Assembly (NCBI GenBank): GCA_002423305.1 | Contig: DIVI01000118.1 | Coordinates: forward strand, 1 to 42,074 | Reading direction: 5' to 3' | DNA from: Methylococcus sp. UBA6136 | Lineage (GTDB): Bacteria; Pseudomonadota; Gammaproteobacteria; Methylococcales; Methylococcaceae | Length of the DNA stretch: 42,074 nt | Shown: piece after piece, positions 8,635 to 17,960 of the stretch | Numbering within the stretch: the stretch's first letter is position 1 | Layout: every line of letters starts with the position of its first letter | Notes under the pieces: generated by a model | Seen by the model: only the letters and a program-made list of their open reading frames with translations | Databases searched by the model: none | What the model was told of the DNA's origin: nothing | Position numbers and translations under genes: made by a program

Positions 8635-9351
8635 TTAACTCTGTGTTGGTTTGAACAATTCACGGCTCTTCAGTGAACGTCCGTTAAGGTAGTGCTTGAG
8701 AACACCCCGCATCAGTCGTTTGGCCTCGCGCAACTGTGAGTCATCGCAGAACTGGCGCTGTTGCAATGCCAGGAGGGTCGCCCCCCGAACCCCATTCCGC
8801 CCCCCCGACCCGACCGGCACGGCACCCTCTTCGAGTCGATAAAGATAGACCTGATCGGCATTAATGGGTCGTCCTTCGGCATCTTCATCCAGACGCAGCC
8901 CATAGCCAATTTCCTCCAGCAAAGCGACCTCGTAGCCCCTGAGCGTCGACTGCAGATCGGCACCCCGCTCAAGCGCTTGCAGCGTCTCAAGGCACAGCCT
9001 GAATATTCCTGCATGCGGATCCTGAAGGGCCAATAGCTTCAACAGAAGCTCTGAAATGTAGAACCCGCAGAACAGGGCCGTGCCTTCGAGGCAAACGGAC
9101 GGCTCGGATGGCTCGGCAACCGTCAGCAACGGCAGTTCCCCTCGCCCGGCCCAGGAGAGTCGGACGCGCGAAAAAGGCCGCAAGATATGGGAAAGTGGAT
9201 GTCGCCCCCGCCGGGCACCCTTGGACAGCAGTCGGAGCCGGCCATGACCTTCGGTCAGTACATCGACGAACAGGCTGGTCTCGCGGTAGGGCTGGCAATG
9301 CAGAATGATGGCTTCATCCGTCAAATCGCGGGGATAGCGACTCTGCACCAT
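8635..9351 (-). CDS. recO: DNA repair protein RecO
   Basis: A 238-residue recombination mediator that helps RecA load onto SSB-coated DNA in the RecF pathway. The N-terminal OB-fold (AIILHCQPYRETSLFVDVLTEGHGRLRLLSKGARR) and the all-helical C-terminal domain ending in HYLNGRSLKSRELF are typical. It lies between era and pdxJ, as in many gammaproteobacteria. The ATG at 9351 follows the era stop by 12 bases. Nothing unusual was seen. Confidence 0.93.
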   Translation of the reverse strand: MVQSRYPRDLTDEAIILHCQPYRETSLFVDVLTEGHGRLRLLSKGARRGRHPLSHILRPFSRVRLSWAGRGELPLLTVAEPSEPSVCLEGTALFCGFYISELLLKLLALQDPHAGIFRLCLETLQALERGADLQSTLRGYEVALLEEIGYGLRLDEDAEGRPINADQVYLYRLEEGAVPVGSGGRNGVRGATLLALQQRQFCDDSQLREAKRLMRGVLKHYLNGRSLKSRELFKPTQS

Positions 9352-9363
9352 GCCAGCGTCGCT

Positions 9364-10245
9364 TCAATCCGCGTAACCCAGACTCCGCAGGGCGCGCTCA
9401 TCGTCGGACCAGCCCTCCTTCACCTTGACCCACAACTGAAGGAATACCTTACCCTCCAGCATCCGCTCCAGGTCATGGCGGGCACGTTCGCCGATTTTTT
9501 TCAGCACCTCGCCCTTCTTGCCGATGACGATGGCTTTCTGTCCGGCCCGTTCAACCAGGATCAAGGCACGGATGCGGGTCAATTCCCCCTCCTGCTTGTA
9601 CTCCTCGATTTCAACGGTCAATGCATGGGGCACCTCTTGGCCCAGGGAACGGATCAACTTTTCCCGAATAATCTCCGCCGCCATGAAGCGCATGGAACGA
9701 TCGGTAATCTGATCTTCCGGAAAAATCAGCTCGCCCTCGGGCAGAAGATCCATGATCGTTCGATCCAGCACATCGAGATTGGAACCCCTCAGCGCGGAAA
9801 CCGGAATCATTGCGGCGAAGTCATGGTTTTCCGAAGCCGCCTGCAAAAATGGCAGTAACTCGTCCTTGTCCTCGATTCGGTCGATCTTGTTGATGACCAG
9901 AATGACCGGCACCCCTGCCGTGCTGATGCGTTGCAGCACCAACTCATCCTCCGGCAGCCAGGCGGGACGATCAATGAGCCAGACCACCACGTCGACATCG
10001 CCCAGCGCCGATCCGGCGGCCTTGTTAAGGTAGCGGTTCATGGCGCGCTTTTCGCTAGCATGAATCCCGGGGGTATCAACAAAAATCGCCTGGCCAGCCT
10101 CAGTCGTCTTGATGCCATGTATGCGATGACGCGTCGTTTGCGGGCGGCGCGACGTAATACTGATCTTTTGTCCCACCAGATGATTGAGCAAGGTCGACTT
10201 ACCTACATTCGGCCGACCCACGAGCGCAACAAAACCAGATTTCAT
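9364..10245 (-). CDS. era: Ribosome-assembly GTPase Era
   Basis: A 293-residue GTPase that binds 16S rRNA and the 30S subunit during maturation. The P-loop GRPNVGKS is at 10-17, the G3 motif is DTPG, the G4 motif is NKID, and a C-terminal KH RNA-binding domain contains the VIGKKGEVLKKIGERAR loop. The length matches the family. Its ATG overlaps the rnc stop by four bases (ATGA), the usual rnc-era coupling. Confidence 0.97.
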   Translation of the reverse strand: MKSGFVALVGRPNVGKSTLLNHLVGQKISITSRRPQTTRHRIHGIKTTEAGQAIFVDTPGIHASEKRAMNRYLNKAAGSALGDVDVVVWLIDRPAWLPEDELVLQRISTAGVPVILVINKIDRIEDKDELLPFLQAASENHDFAAMIPVSALRGSNLDVLDRTIMDLLPEGELIFPEDQITDRSMRFMAAEIIREKLIRSLGQEVPHALTVEIEEYKQEGELTRIRALILVERAGQKAIVIGKKGEVLKKIGERARHDLERMLEGKVFLQLWVKVKEGWSDDERALRSLGYAD

Positions 10246-10934
10246 GCTTTCAACCCAAATTCTTCGATGAGTTTAGCGAGCATTTTTTCCGCGGATTCCT
10301 GCTCGGCCCGTTTACGGGAAGACCCCCTCCCCTCGCAAGTTTCCTCAGTGAGAGAAACCCGGCACTCCACCACAAAACTTTGATCATGAGGTTGCCCCAC
10401 CACTGACTTGAGCGTGTAGGCCGGGAGATCCAATCCTCTGGCCTGCATGGATTCCTGCAACCGGGTTTTGGGATCTTTTTTCCAGTCACGCATGGAAAGT
10501 CCGTCGATCTGATCTGCGAATAACCCCAGAATCCAGACACGGCAGGCATCCATGCCCTGATCAACGAGCAAGGCACCTATCAGGGCCTCCATGGCATCGG
10601 AGAGTATGGAGTCCCGGCGATAGCCACCGCTTTTCAGTTCACCCGAGCCAAGGATCAGGTAGTCGCCCAAATTCAGCTTGCGGGCGATATTGGCCAAAGC
10701 CGTTTGATTGACCAGGGTTGCACGCAAGCGGCTCAGTACCCCCTCGTCCGCTTCGGTGAATTTCTGGTAAAGCCGCTCGGCAATGACAAATCCGAGCACC
10801 GAATCCCCCAGAAACTCCAGTCGCTCGTTGTTGTCGGCATGGGCGCTTCGATGCGTCAATGCCCGCTTGACGAGCATCGGCTGCTTGAATTTGAGACCCA
10901 GTTTCCTGGCAAGTTTTTCGGGCTCCTGAATCAA
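10242..10934 (-). CDS. rnc: Ribonuclease III
   Basis: A 230-residue double-stranded RNA endonuclease used in rRNA and mRNA processing. The catalytic signature NERLEFLGDSVLGFVIAE and the second acidic cluster SDAMEALIGALLVDQG are present, followed by a C-terminal dsRNA-binding domain ending in GSSRKRAEQESAEKML. The start is a TTG at 10934 that overlaps the stop of the DUF4845 gene (TTGA); the predicted N-terminus MIQEPEKLARKLG aligns well with what I recall of other RNase III proteins, which supports it despite the rare codon and distant GAGG. Confidence 0.95.
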   Translation of the reverse strand: MIQEPEKLARKLGLKFKQPMLVKRALTHRSAHADNNERLEFLGDSVLGFVIAERLYQKFTEADEGVLSRLRATLVNQTALANIARKLNLGDYLILGSGELKSGGYRRDSILSDAMEALIGALLVDQGMDACRVWILGLFADQIDGLSMRDWKKDPKTRLQESMQARGLDLPAYTLKSVVGQPHDQSFVVECRVSLTEETCEGRGSSRKRAEQESAEKMLAKLIEEFGLKA

Positions 10935-11347
10935 CGGTCAGCCGCCTCTATTGCCTCATCAAAATGGATCACCAGATCGATATTGCGGAAAAACGGCCGG
11001 GTCACATCGTAGGCGACACGTACCTTGGTGTTCCGCCCCTCGCGGGTAATGGCAATGTCTCGCGGGGTGACGTCATCCACCGAATCAACCTCCCAATGTT
11101 TTTGCAGAGAGCTGATGATCTCTTCCCGAGACCGTGAAGCCCACTCCGGCTGGGATTGCAGGGCCTCGAGCGAAGCCTTCACCTTGTAATGGTTGACGTA
11201 GGCCGGCAACAAACCCATCACCAGGGTGCCCAGCACAATCGCAATCGCAACAGTCACCAGAAATGACAGCAATGTCATGCCCCGCTGGGATGACCGGCAT
11301 CGCCGGGATCTCCCCATGTTGGTCACGCATCGCGGATGGACGATCAT
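10931..11347 (-). CDS. DUF4845 family pilin-like membrane protein
   Basis: A small protein of about 138 residues commonly encoded between lepB and rnc in gammaproteobacteria. It has a basic N-terminus followed by RGMTLLSFLVTVAIAIVLGTLVMG, a single hydrophobic helix resembling a type IV pilin N-terminus, then a soluble periplasmic domain. Function is unknown. I chose the ATG at 11347, which overlaps the lepB stop (TGATG); an ATG at 11317 would drop ten residues and keep the helix. A pilin-like prepilin peptidase site is suggested by the Gly before Met but lacks the usual Glu5, so processing is doubtful. Confidence 0.85.
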   Translation of the reverse strand: MIVHPRCVTNMGRSRRCRSSQRGMTLLSFLVTVAIAIVLGTLVMGLLPAYVNHYKVKASLEALQSQPEWASRSREEIISSLQKHWEVDSVDDVTPRDIAITREGRNTKVRVAYDVTRPFFRNIDLVIHFDEAIEAADR

Positions 11348-12123
11348 CACTCCAGCACTGTGCCAATTCGATTGAAGGAAATGCCGGGCTTGCCGGAATC
11401 CCAACTCATCCAAATAAAGAAGGCGCGACCGACCAGATTGCCCTCAGGCACCGCACCCCAGAAACGACTGTCGTTGCTGTTGTCACGGTTATCGCCCATC
11501 ACAAAATACTGTCCCGCGGGCACAACAAATTCGCCTTCTCGAGCCGAGGGATCCCCCTGCCTAACCAGGATGTCGTGGGTGACCTTGCCCAACTCCTCAC
11601 TGAACAGGGACTCTCCTTCCATTCCGGCGCCTTGAGTACCGCCCATGTATTCGCCGAGGGCAGTTTGCTTGACGGCAGCGCCATTCACAAAAACCTGCTT
11701 GTTGTAGTACCCGATGCGATCGCCGGGCAAACCTACCACTCGCTTGATGTAATCCACCGTTGGATCCTTGGGAAAACGAAAGACGACGATGTCGCCCCGC
11801 TCAGGTGAGCCATTCTCGATAATTTTCGTATTGAGGACCGGCAAGCGAACGCCGTAGGTAAATTTGTTGACAAGAATGAAGTCACCCACCAGGAGGGTGG
11901 GCATCATGGAGCCCGAGGGGATCCGAAAAGGCTCAAACAGAAAGGATCGCAGCAGCAACACAACCAGCACTACCGGGAAGAAGGACCGGGCATACTCGAC
12001 AATGATCGGCTCCTGAGCCGCGGCATCGACGATTCCCTTGCGCTGCAATAGGGCATAAACGCCCCAGACAATACCCGTGACGAAGGTCGCGAGCACCAAA
12101 AAAAACGAAAAATCGTAATCCAT
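11347..12123 (-). CDS. lepB: Signal peptidase I
   Basis: A 258-residue inner-membrane serine protease that removes signal peptides from exported proteins. Two N-terminal membrane helices (about 5-25 and 47-63) precede the catalytic Ser72 in IPSGSMMPTLLVGD and the general-base Lys127 in YIKRVVGLPGD; the GDNRDNSNDSRFWG signature lies near the C-terminus. ATG at 12123, three bases after the lepA stop. The lepA-lepB pairing is conserved across many bacteria. Confidence 0.96.
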   Translation of the reverse strand: MDYDFSFFLVLATFVTGIVWGVYALLQRKGIVDAAAQEPIIVEYARSFFPVVLVVLLLRSFLFEPFRIPSGSMMPTLLVGDFILVNKFTYGVRLPVLNTKIIENGSPERGDIVVFRFPKDPTVDYIKRVVGLPGDRIGYYNKQVFVNGAAVKQTALGEYMGGTQGAGMEGESLFSEELGKVTHDILVRQGDPSAREGEFVVPAGQYFVMGDNRDNSNDSRFWGAVPEGNLVGRAFFIWMSWDSGKPGISFNRIGTVLE

Positions 12124-12126
12124 CGG

Positions 12127-13929
12127 TTAATCCTTATTGACGCGCAACACAGCGAGGAAGGCTTCTTGCGGAATGTCGATCTTGCCCACCTGCTTCATAC
12201 GCTTCTTACCCGCCTTTTGCTTTTCGAGCAGCTTTTTCTTTCGCGTGATATCACCGCCGTAGCATTTTGCGAGAACATTCTTGCGCATGGCCTTGACTGA
12301 AGATCGGGCAATAATCTTGGAGCCGATCGCAGCCTGAATGGCTACTTCATACATCTGCCGGGGAATCAGGTCCTTCATTTTCTCAACCAGATCGCGCCCG
12401 CGGGACTGACTGATATCCCGATGCACGATCAGGGAAAGGGCATCCACACGCTCACCATTGATGAGAATATCGAGCTTGATCAGCGGCGCCGCCTGAAATC
12501 GCAGAAATTCGTAATCAAACGAGGCAAAACCCCGACTGACGGATTTAAGCCGGTCAAAGAAATCCAGGACCACCTCACTCAGCGGCAACTCGAAACTGAT
12601 GGCTACCTGCCCACCGGTGTAATTCATGCGGCGCTGCACACCGCGCTTTTCGATGCAGAGACTGATGACATTGCCCAAATAATCCTGAGGAACGAGGATA
12701 TTAGCCTCGATGATGGGCTCACGAATCTCGACGATCTCGTTTGGCGGAGGCAGTTTGGACGGGTTATCGATCTCGATGATGGTTTCGTCGGATTTGAGAA
12801 TCTCGTAAACCACGGTGGGTGCCGTGGTAATGAGATCGAGGTCATACTCCCGTTCGAGGCGTTCCTGGATGATCTCCATATGGAGCATCCCGAGAAACCC
12901 ACAGCGAAATCCAAACCCAAGCGCCTGGGAGGTTTCGGGCTCGAACTGAAGTGCGGCATCATTGAGGTTCAGCTTGTTCAGCGCTTCGCGCAGATCCTCA
13001 TAGTCATCGGACTCCACCGGATAAAGACCCGCGAACACGCGAGGCTGAACCTGTTGAAAGCCGGGTAATGGCTGCGCGCAGGGCTCATCTGTCGCCGTGA
13101 TCGTATCCCCCACCGGCGCCCCAAAAATATCCTTAATGCCGGCAATGACAAAACCCACTTCGCCGGTATCGAGGCTTTCCTTGTTGAGTGATTTGGGCGT
13201 AAACACACCGAGTTTATCGACGATGTGGCTCTTGCCCGTCGACATCATCACGATCTTCTGCTTGCGTTTGATCGAACCATTGACCACCCGCACCAGGGAC
13301 ACCACGCCCAGGTAATTATCGAACCATGAATCGATGATCAGTGCCTGCAAGGGCGCAGCAGGATCACCCTCTGGTGCGGGAACCTTGGCCACCAACTGCT
13401 CAAGCAGGTCTTCGACACCTAGCCCGGTCTTGGCACTGATGCGCAGGGCTTCATCCGCCGGCACGCCAATTATTTCCTCGATTTCCGTACAGACGCGATC
13501 CGGTTCGGCAGAAGGCAGATCGATCTTGTTCAGGACGGGAATGACCTCGAGACCCTGCTCGATTGCCGTATAACAGTTAGCCACACTCTGGGCTTCGACG
13601 CCCTGGGCTGCATCCACGACCAGTAGAGCACCCTCACACGCCGCCAGTGATCGCGAAACCTCATAGGAGAAATCGACATGCCCGGGGGTGTCGATCAGAT
13701 TCAACTGATACGTCTGTCCATCCTTGGACTTATAGCCCAAGGTAACGCTTTGCGCCTTGATGGTAATCCCGCGTTCGCGCTCGATGTCCATTGAATCGAG
13801 CACCTGAGCAGACATCTCTCGTTCGCTGAGACCGCCACAGGTCTGGATAAAACGATCGGCTAAGGTAGATTTACCATGATCAATGTGAGCAATGATAGAA
13901 AAGTTGCGTATGTGCTTTTGATCCGACAC
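12127..13929 (-). CDS. lepA: Elongation factor 4 (LepA)
   Basis: A 600-residue translational GTPase, the length typical of the family. G1 is AHIDHGKST, G2 contains RERGITIKAQ, G3 is DTPGHVDF and G4 is NKIDLP; the C-terminal domain has the characteristic RGREL-like block (SQSRGRDLVEKMKDLIPRQ). It acts on stalled or initiating ribosomes. I place the start at GTG 13929 (VSDQKHIRNFSIIAHID), with AAGGA eight bases upstream; the frame is open to 14031 inside the upstream protease gene, but that extension is not family-like. Gap to the upstream stop is four bases. Confidence 0.96.
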   Translation of the reverse strand: MSDQKHIRNFSIIAHIDHGKSTLADRFIQTCGGLSEREMSAQVLDSMDIERERGITIKAQSVTLGYKSKDGQTYQLNLIDTPGHVDFSYEVSRSLAACEGALLVVDAAQGVEAQSVANCYTAIEQGLEVIPVLNKIDLPSAEPDRVCTEIEEIIGVPADEALRISAKTGLGVEDLLEQLVAKVPAPEGDPAAPLQALIIDSWFDNYLGVVSLVRVVNGSIKRKQKIVMMSTGKSHIVDKLGVFTPKSLNKESLDTGEVGFVIAGIKDIFGAPVGDTITATDEPCAQPLPGFQQVQPRVFAGLYPVESDDYEDLREALNKLNLNDAALQFEPETSQALGFGFRCGFLGMLHMEIIQERLEREYDLDLITTAPTVVYEILKSDETIIEIDNPSKLPPPNEIVEIREPIIEANILVPQDYLGNVISLCIEKRGVQRRMNYTGGQVAISFELPLSEVVLDFFDRLKSVSRGFASFDYEFLRFQAAPLIKLDILINGERVDALSLIVHRDISQSRGRDLVEKMKDLIPRQMYEVAIQAAIGSKIIARSSVKAMRKNVLAKCYGGDITRKKKLLEKQKAGKKRMKQVGKIDIPQEAFLAVLRVNKD

Positions 13930-13933
13930 AGCC

Positions 13934-15373
13934 TCAATCCTTGAGTTTAATGGCGAGGAACTGTGATCCGCCCTGACGTTGCACCAAAACCGCGACACTC
14001 TTTCCTTTCGGCAACACCTGGATGATGTCACCCAGATGCTTCGCGTCCCGGACGGGCTGATCGCCTATACGGAGGATGACATCTCCGCGACGAATACCTG
14101 CTTCGGCTGCCGGTCCGGGTTTGACGCCCATGATGACAGCACCGCCTGTCTTTGGCAGTTCCATCTGTTCGCGTTGCTCCTCACTCGGATTAGCGACAGC
14201 TACATTCAATCGGGCTACTTTATCGCCTACAGAAGATTCCTCCTTGGTCGCCACCGCAGGCTCCTCGTCGGGCAGCGCGCCGATCTTGACGGGAACTTCC
14301 ACCGACTTGCCTTCGCGCAGCACTTTTAATCGGGCTGTTTCGCCAATTTTGGTCGCGCCTACCATCGGCGGCAGTTCGGCTGAGGTATTGATTTCCTTCC
14401 CATTGAATGCCTCGATGATGTCACCGATCTGGATCCCCGATTCTCCCGCAGGGCTTTTAGGCATGATCTTCGACACCAGTGCACCCTGCGGCTTTTTCAT
14501 CCCGAAGGATTCGGCTAGTTCTCGGGTCACATCTTGAATTTGTACACCCAGCCATCCGCGGGAAACTTTGCCCTGCGACTTTAGCTGCTCTACCACCTGC
14601 ATAGCCACATCGACCGGAATGGCGAAGGAAAGACCCATGAAGCCACCCGTGCGGCTGTATATCTGAGAGTTGACACCAATGACCTCACCCTCGAGGTTGA
14701 ACAAAGGCCCCCCGGAGTTACCCGGATTGATCGCCACATCCGTCTGTATAAACGGCACATAGTTGTCACTGGGCAAGCTCCGACCCTTGGCGCTGACGAT
14801 ACCGGCTGTAACCGAGTGATCGAAACCAAACGGAGAGCCGATGGCCAGCACCCATTCGCCGACCTTCAGCTCATCCGATGACCCCATTTTCACCACGGGA
14901 AGATCATTGGCTTCGAGTTTAAGCAACGCGATATCACTGCGCTTGTCGGAGCCCACAATTTTGGCAACCAGTTCCCGCCGATCCTGCAAACGAACAACCA
15001 CCTCTTCAGCGTCCTTGATCACATGGTGATTGGTGATGACATAGCCATCGGTCGAGATGATGAAACCGGAACCCAGCGACTTGGCATCATCCGGCTCACC
15101 GCCCCCCGGGCCTCCTGGCGCACCGGGACCGCCCTCGCCAAAATAGCGCTTCAGTAATTCATCAAAGGGCGCACCTTCCGGAATTTCTAAACCCTCGGGC
15201 AACTGAGGCTGCACTGGGTTTACAGCCACCTTCTGAGTGGTGCTGATATTGACTACAGCCGCATTATTCTGCTCCACCAGACCTGTAAAGTCAGGCAGTT
15301 GCCCATAACTGGGGGGCGCAAGTAAAAAAACGGGCAATAGCAGATAAACGAGGCGCCATGTGGCTTTCAGCAT
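13934..15373 (-). CDS. mucD: Periplasmic serine protease of the DegP/MucD family
   Basis: A 479-residue exported HtrA protease that degrades misfolded envelope proteins. A signal peptide (about 1-24) is followed by a trypsin-like domain with catalytic His117 (TNHHVI), Asp147 (SDIALLKL) and Ser220 (NPGNSGGP), then two PDZ domains. A Gly/Pro-rich loop at about 81-93 (GGPGAPGGPGGG) sits where the LA loop lies. The start ATG at 15373 has GGAG seven bases upstream. Its place directly after the sigma-E regulators is the mucD (algW/degP-type) arrangement known in pseudomonads and relatives, so sigma-E control is likely. DegQ is an equally fair name. Confidence 0.93.
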   Translation of the reverse strand: MLKATWRLVYLLLPVFLLAPPSYGQLPDFTGLVEQNNAAVVNISTTQKVAVNPVQPQLPEGLEIPEGAPFDELLKRYFGEGGPGAPGGPGGGEPDDAKSLGSGFIISTDGYVITNHHVIKDAEEVVVRLQDRRELVAKIVGSDKRSDIALLKLEANDLPVVKMGSSDELKVGEWVLAIGSPFGFDHSVTAGIVSAKGRSLPSDNYVPFIQTDVAINPGNSGGPLFNLEGEVIGVNSQIYSRTGGFMGLSFAIPVDVAMQVVEQLKSQGKVSRGWLGVQIQDVTRELAESFGMKKPQGALVSKIMPKSPAGESGIQIGDIIEAFNGKEINTSAELPPMVGATKIGETARLKVLREGKSVEVPVKIGALPDEEPAVATKEESSVGDKVARLNVAVANPSEEQREQMELPKTGGAVIMGVKPGPAAEAGIRRGDVILRIGDQPVRDAKHLGDIIQVLPKGKSVAVLVQRQGGSQFLAIKLKD

Positions 15374-15419
15374 CGGTGACTCCAGCGGAAGCAAAATTCG
15401 AAAAAGCTTTGATGAATGA

Positions 15420-15854
15420 TCAGCGCAAGGGCCTAATCGTTGGCACAACTTTAAACAGACTCAAACCAACCCTCTGGCTCGACAGGCAACGGAAGACCGA
15501 GGTTAAGCCCACCAAACCACCGATCATCGCGCATGATTCGGAAACTTGGGGAGCAAACTGTAAAGCAACCCAATTACCAACAATCATGCCGGCCAGAAAC
15601 CCGAACAGTGGAGCAAGGTAGAGGAGGGATGCGACGCTTATGAGCCGCTCACGGGGTATATCAAGAAAAACAGGCTCGCCAACGAACAAATCGGTCGATG
15701 ACATCAGGTCAATGTTTTTTAACCCGAGAGACTCAGGGTCAAGGCCTTCAGGCTTTGAGCAAGATATTTTGCAACCATGGCAGGACCGGGAAACCTCTTT
15801 AAGCAACATAGCTCCGGCAGCAAGATCCACAACTACGGCTTCAGCCTCGGGCAT
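15420..15854 (-). CDS. rseC: RseC/MucC family membrane protein
   Basis: A 144-residue inner-membrane protein with an N-terminal cytoplasmic domain containing the Cys cluster CHGCKISC (near 26-33), and two helices (about 74-94 and 103-120). RseC/MucC proteins modulate sigma-E activity and are also linked to SoxR reduction through the Rsx complex. The ATG at 15854 overlaps the mucB stop (TGATG); a TTG one codon upstream is also possible. Gene order rpoE-rseA-rseB-rseC supports the call. Confidence 0.87.
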   Translation of the reverse strand: MPEAEAVVVDLAAGAMLLKEVSRSCHGCKISCSKPEGLDPESLGLKNIDLMSSTDLFVGEPVFLDIPRERLISVASLLYLAPLFGFLAGMIVGNWVALQFAPQVSESCAMIGGLVGLTSVFRCLSSQRVGLSLFKVVPTIRPLR

Positions 15855-16846
15855 CAATTATCGCCCTTCTTTCTGACACCATTTGCGATGAGCTCAACGG
15901 TCTTTTGAGGCACCTCACCCATGACGGTGACTTCAAAGTCACCCAGCTGAACCGAGTCGACACTCGCCGCACCGATTTTCCTGGCACCCGGCTTGATGCG
16001 ACCGTCTCGCTTTTCGATGTAAACCGACACCGATGAGAACCCATCGCTCATTAGGACGTGCTCCACCGACGAATTTAGCGGGGGGCGCTTGAGGAGAGAA
16101 TAAGAGACGATTTGGAACCCCTCGGGCACGGACTTGAAAGTCCACTTCAACCCATCTACCGGCAGGGTCTCGCGATGGCTGATCTGCGTGATGGCCGAAG
16201 TTGCCTGAACTGATGGCTGCAAGTCCTGTGGCGCTATCGGGTCTTTGGTGTTGATGGTGGTAAAAACCATTTGCTCCACGGATATCCCGTCCTCGTTCAG
16301 CACTTCCAACTTTAGCGGAAGATGTGTCGAGGTATCTATCCACAGCAGCCGGCTGTAACGGAAGGCATCCCGGGGTTCCAGCGCCACGACCTGGGTCAAG
16401 CCGCCGGCCACATACTCCTGGCCACGGAGGTTGATTCGGTAATACCGGTCAATCAGGGAAGTATCTTCAGGCAGGTTGATGAGCACGGACTGATTTGACT
16501 GGCCTGTCTCGACCACCACTTGATGTGTATCGGCGGTGTATCTCGCTACGTTGCCTTCAGCGCGGAGAACCTCCCTAAAAGGGCTGTTCATTGCAACGAG
16601 TCGCTCCCGTTCCTTGCCATCTATGACCTGATGATAAAGTTTGAAGCTATCGACCTGCTGATCCTTGATGTAAGCAACTACCCCTTGGTAACTGAGAGAA
16701 CTGGCGGCTTGACGCATACCTTGAAGCCACTCGACACCAGTTGTCGGTTTCACCGAAATTTGCCCTGACCACAATTCGAGTGGGCTCAGACTGAGGACAG
16801 CGAGGAAAAAAGTGGACGTTCGAAAATTTGAGTAAAACCGAATCAC
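15854..16846 (-). CDS. mucB: Sigma-E regulatory protein MucB/RseB
   Basis: A periplasmic protein of about 330 residues that binds the anti-sigma factor RseA and protects it from DegS-type cleavage until lipid or LPS signals are sensed. A signal peptide (FYSNFRTSTFFLAVLSLSPLE region) is followed by a LolA-like domain (WLQGMRQAASSLSYQGVVAY) and a C-terminal MucB domain. The start is uncertain: GTG at 16846 gives a compact signal peptide; GTG at 16885 would add 13 residues and overlap rseA by 20 bases. It is encoded between rseA and rseC as expected. Confidence 0.88.
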   Translation of the reverse strand: MIRFYSNFRTSTFFLAVLSLSPLELWSGQISVKPTTGVEWLQGMRQAASSLSYQGVVAYIKDQQVDSFKLYHQVIDGKERERLVAMNSPFREVLRAEGNVARYTADTHQVVVETGQSNQSVLINLPEDTSLIDRYYRINLRGQEYVAGGLTQVVALEPRDAFRYSRLLWIDTSTHLPLKLEVLNEDGISVEQMVFTTINTKDPIAPQDLQPSVQATSAITQISHRETLPVDGLKWTFKSVPEGFQIVSYSLLKRPPLNSSVEHVLMSDGFSSVSVYIEKRDGRIKPGARKIGAASVDSVQLGDFEVTVMGEVPQKTVELIANGVRKKGDN

Positions 16847-16865
16847 CTTTGGTCTTGACCTGTCG

Positions 16866-17384
16866 TTATCGCCCAACCGACCCACTCACCAACCGGATCG
16901 AAGGCATCATGCCCTGACCACCTGAGAGGTAGGTAGATTCATTGTGAAGAGCAAGATAATCTCGTAAATCAGGTTCCATCGATGCCTGCGTCACCGGAGT
17001 GGTCAGCTCGGCCTTGGCAAGCAGCTGGCCAGCCCTTTCGGGTGAGTAATCGGTCAAGGACCGCCCCGCCAGCAGAGCAATGACAGCCATGGATGCTGCA
17101 ATCGCATAAGTGGCGGCTTTTTCTCCGACCGGTTTACGCAGAGCGCGTGGCGCCAGAACAACCGGCTCTTCAGCCAGCACCGCATGCACCCTCTCCACAA
17201 ACCCTAGGTCAGGGACCAGCGGGCTGTTGGATTTCATGTATTCATTGACCACAGCATACCGATGTAATTTGCCGCTGAGATCTTTGTCAGTCTCAATCCG
17301 GGCCATCAGTGAAAGAGATTCGTGATAACCCAATTCGTTATCGAGAAAGGCGCTCAGTTTCAAGCCATTGTCTTCAGTTTTCAT
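16866..17384 (-). CDS. rseA: Anti-sigma-E factor RseA/MucA
   Basis: A 172-residue single-pass membrane protein. The N-terminal cytoplasmic domain (MKTEDNGLKLSAFLDNEL) is the RseA_N sigma-binding type; a transmembrane helix lies near 90-107 (AATYAIAASMAVIALLAG) and the remainder is periplasmic, where RseB binds and regulated proteolysis starts. The ATG at 17384 has AGGTAGGA upstream and lies six bases after the rpoE stop. The periplasmic end ends in VSGSVGR rather than an obvious aromatic OMP-like tail. Confidence 0.9.
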   Translation of the reverse strand: MKTEDNGLKLSAFLDNELGYHESLSLMARIETDKDLSGKLHRYAVVNEYMKSNSPLVPDLGFVERVHAVLAEEPVVLAPRALRKPVGEKAATYAIAASMAVIALLAGRSLTDYSPERAGQLLAKAELTTPVTQASMEPDLRDYLALHNESTYLSGGQGMMPSIRLVSGSVGR

Positions 17385-17390
17385 TGTTTC

Positions 17391-17960
17391 CTACCTAATC
17401 AGGGGTTCGAGTCGTTTGTCTATCGCTTCTCTTGCGCGGAAAATGCGGGACCTAACCGTTCCGACCGGACAACCCATCACCTGAGCTATCTCTTCGTAAC
17501 TCAGTCCCTCAAATTCCCGCAGGGTGATCGCTGTTCTGAGTTCGTCAGGAAGGTTTTTCAAGGCGTCCTGAATGGCTACCGCGATTTCCTCGGTCAGAAG
17601 GAGCCCCTCAGGAGTCTCATAATTTCTCAGACGTCCACCGGACTCAAATTGTTCCGCATCCTCGATTTCTATCTCATCGTCAGAGGGTCGACGAGACCGC
17701 ATTGACAAATGGTTCTTCGCGGTATTTATGGCGATGCGATAAAGCCAGGTATAGAAAGCGCTATCCCCGCGAAAGCCAGGCAAGGCTCGATAAGCCTTGA
17801 TGAAGGTTTCTTGCGCAACATCCAGCGTTTCATGCTGGTCCTTGATGTAACGATTGATCAACTGGGCAATCTTGTACTGATATTTCCTGACCAGCACATC
17901 AAAGGCTTTTTTGTCACCCTGCTGGACGCGCCTGACCAGTTCCTCGTCGAGTTCTTCCAT
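17391..17960 (-). CDS. rpoE: RNA polymerase sigma factor RpoE (ECF sigma-E)
   Basis: A 189-residue group 4 sigma factor for envelope stress. Region 2 includes FIKAYRALPGFRGDSAFYTWLYRIAINTAKN and region 4 includes LREFEGLSYEEIAQVMGCPVGTVRSRIFRAREAID, both nearly identical to what I recall of RpoE/AlgU. The ATG at 17960 (MEELDEELVRRVQQGDKKAF) with AGGA upstream gives the family length; the open frame continues to 18008 but adds an atypical extension. It heads the rseA-mucB-rseC-mucD operon. I looked for an autoregulatory sigma-E promoter upstream and found no convincing match. Confidence 0.96.
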   Translation of the reverse strand: MEELDEELVRRVQQGDKKAFDVLVRKYQYKIAQLINRYIKDQHETLDVAQETFIKAYRALPGFRGDSAFYTWLYRIAINTAKNHLSMRSRRPSDDEIEIEDAEQFESGGRLRNYETPEGLLLTEEIAVAIQDALKNLPDELRTAITLREFEGLSYEEIAQVMGCPVGTVRSRIFRAREAIDKRLEPLIR